Shown one piece after another: positions 62,988 to 64,000 of a stretch of DNA of 64,000 nucleotides. Made by a program: the position numbers and the translations under genes. Under the pieces are notes generated by a model. The model was not told the DNA's origin. It did no database searches and was given only the letters and a program-made list of their open reading frames with translations. The DNA comes from Phycisphaerae bacterium (GTDB lineage Bacteria; Planctomycetota; Phycisphaerae; FEN-1346; JAACEH01). Each line of letters begins with the position of its first letter. Position 1 is the stretch's first letter. The stretch is from positions 1 through 64,000 of the forward strand of contig JAAYDY010000088.1 of the NCBI GenBank assembly GCA_012729015.1, written 5' to 3'.

Positions 62988-63902
62988 TCAGCCGCGCGCG
63001 TCCACGGCGGCCTCACTGCCGCCATGGTGTCGGCGATACGTGGTCGGGGCGACGCCGTACTGGGCCTGGAAGGCGCGGCAGAGGTGGCTGACGTCGGTGA
63101 AGCCCCACTCTTCGGCGATGGCCTTGAGCGAGTCGCCCGAGGTGACCAGTTGCCGGGCGGCGCCGCTGAGGCGGTGCCGCAGGGCGAAGTCCGCGAACGT
63201 GATGCCCGTAACGCGGCGGAACATGTCGCTGAATCGGTTGCTGCTGAGGCCGCAGAGCTTGGCCGCGTCCTCGGTGTTGATCCGTTTGCGCGTGGCGAAG
63301 ACGGCGTCGATGGCCTGTCGGACGCGGCCGAAGTCGTCGTCGGCCGGCGCGGCGCTGCCCTTGGGCGGTTGCCAGGTCCGCGTGAGGTCCAGGAGCACCT
63401 CCAGCAGCAGCAGCCGCAGACGCACCTGGCACTGCGGCCCGGGATGGTCGGCGATGGCCCGGAACCGTTCGGCCACCTCCAGCATGGAGGCCCGGTCGGG
63501 TTCGGCGACCTGCGGCCGGTAGGCCGGCGGCACCGAAAACGGCAGCAGCCAGTTGTGCCCGGTGTACTCGTCGAACCGCGTGTCGGCCAGCAGCGTGGGA
63601 TGGATAATCAGCGACAGACGCTGGCATGGGCGGTCGATGATCCTGTAGGCGTGAGGTTCCCACATGCCGCAGAGCCAGACTTCGCCCGGTTCCAGGGTGC
63701 GTTCCTGGTCGGGGAAGATGCGGGCCATGCGGCCGCTGAGAAGGATGCCCAACTCGACCGGATAGTGGAACTCGAACGCCGTTCCCCAGGGCACGTCGCC
63801 GTCGGTAGAGATGCAAAGGATCGGACTCTCCCGCGAGACCGTCAGGTCCGTGCGTCGAATGGCCATGGCGTCGAGCCAGCCGGATCGCATTCCAGATCTC
63901 AC
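62988..63902 (-). CDS. AraC-family regulator with cupin sensor
   Basis: A 304-residue protein starting at GTG 63902, seven bases after GGAGG. Residues about 30-125 are an AraC-type cupin (FEFHYPVELGILLSGRM, PGEVWLCGMWEPHAY). Residues about 195-295 hold the two helix-turn-helix motifs (NTEDAAKLCGLSSNRFSDMF; SLKAIAEEWGFTDVSHLCRAF), ending APTTYRRH. Such proteins activate sugar-use genes on binding a sugar. The GH16 gene 20 nt downstream is the likely target and co-transcribed partner. Confidence 0.9.
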   Translation of the reverse strand: MRSGMRSGWLDAMAIRRTDLTVSRESPILCISTDGDVPWGTAFEFHYPVELGILLSGRMARIFPDQERTLEPGEVWLCGMWEPHAYRIIDRPCQRLSLIIHPTLLADTRFDEYTGHNWLLPFSVPPAYRPQVAEPDRASMLEVAERFRAIADHPGPQCQVRLRLLLLEVLLDLTRTWQPPKGSAAPADDDFGRVRQAIDAVFATRKRINTEDAAKLCGLSSNRFSDMFRRVTGITFADFALRHRLSGAARQLVTSGDSLKAIAEEWGFTDVSHLCRAFQAQYGVAPTTYRRHHGGSEAAVDARG

Positions 63903-64000
63903 CTGTCGTCCTCCAGAACGGTCATCGGCGACATCGCAAAATACAGTGTGCGTGCCGCGGGTACGGCAGCCACGGCAGCTATTAGAACACAGGCCATGGC

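Overview
The window is a GC-rich bacterial chromosome segment with protein-coding genes on both strands and no rRNA, recognisable tRNA, CRISPR array, phage or insertion-sequence genes. The gene content points to a Gram-negative polysaccharide degrader, most likely of the Planctomycetota or the wider PVC group. The signs are three PEP-CTERM surface proteins, a toroid plus DUF4159 protein, MoxR and double-VWA proteins, a DUF4838 protein, GH106-like, GH16 and heparinase-type enzymes, parallel beta-helix proteins, PocR/AraC and LacI regulators, LPS-type kinase and heptosyltransferase genes, and an outer-membrane barrel. The phylum is an inference; no marker rRNA is present.

Layout. 0.4-24 kb is a carbohydrate and surface-protein region: toroid/DUF4159 protein, two beta-helix proteins, a QueG-like Fe-S protein, a toroid lyase-like protein, a heparinase II/III protein, a GH106-like glycosidase, three PEP-CTERM proteins (each behind a sigma70-like promoter with a 16-nt spacer and a long leader) and a LacI-type regulator. 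22.9-41.3 kb is cell-envelope and housekeeping: histidine phosphatase, family 2 glycosyltransferase, MoxR ATPase, a lone HypF, a giant AsmA/TamB-like protein, SppA, a double-VWA membrane protein, and a tight three-gene set of a two-headed LPS-type kinase, a family 9 glycosyltransferase and a DUF2062 membrane protein. 41.4-47.7 kb returns to sugar metabolism: a secreted glycosidase-like protein bracketed by two DNRLRE-type domains, a DUF4838 protein and a divergent PocR/AraC regulator.

47.8-60.3 kb is a 12.5-kb nitrogen-assimilation island. In order it encodes an outer-membrane barrel, Amt, a PII protein, a second Amt, a second PII, glutamine synthetase, a small stand-alone Fis-type DNA-binding protein, and a five-gene split glutamate synthase (class II amidotransferase, ferredoxin-FMN synthase core, four-cluster ferredoxin, FAD/NAD(P) oxidoreductase, GXGXG domain). 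A textbook sigma54 (-24/-12) promoter precedes glnA, and near-consensus ones precede the barrel gene and possibly the second amt gene. Uptake, sensing and the GS-GOGAT cycle are therefore together, probably under nitrogen control. Both PII proteins lack the uridylylated Tyr51.

60.7-63.9 kb holds efp with its own promoter and terminator, an alkyltransferase-like (MGMT family) protein and an AraC-GH16 pair.

Most long intergenic gaps carry copies of a mosaic family of palindrome-rich repeats. Two versions of its central hairpin keep the same flanks but have different, mutually complementary arms, which suggests selection on a folded structure.
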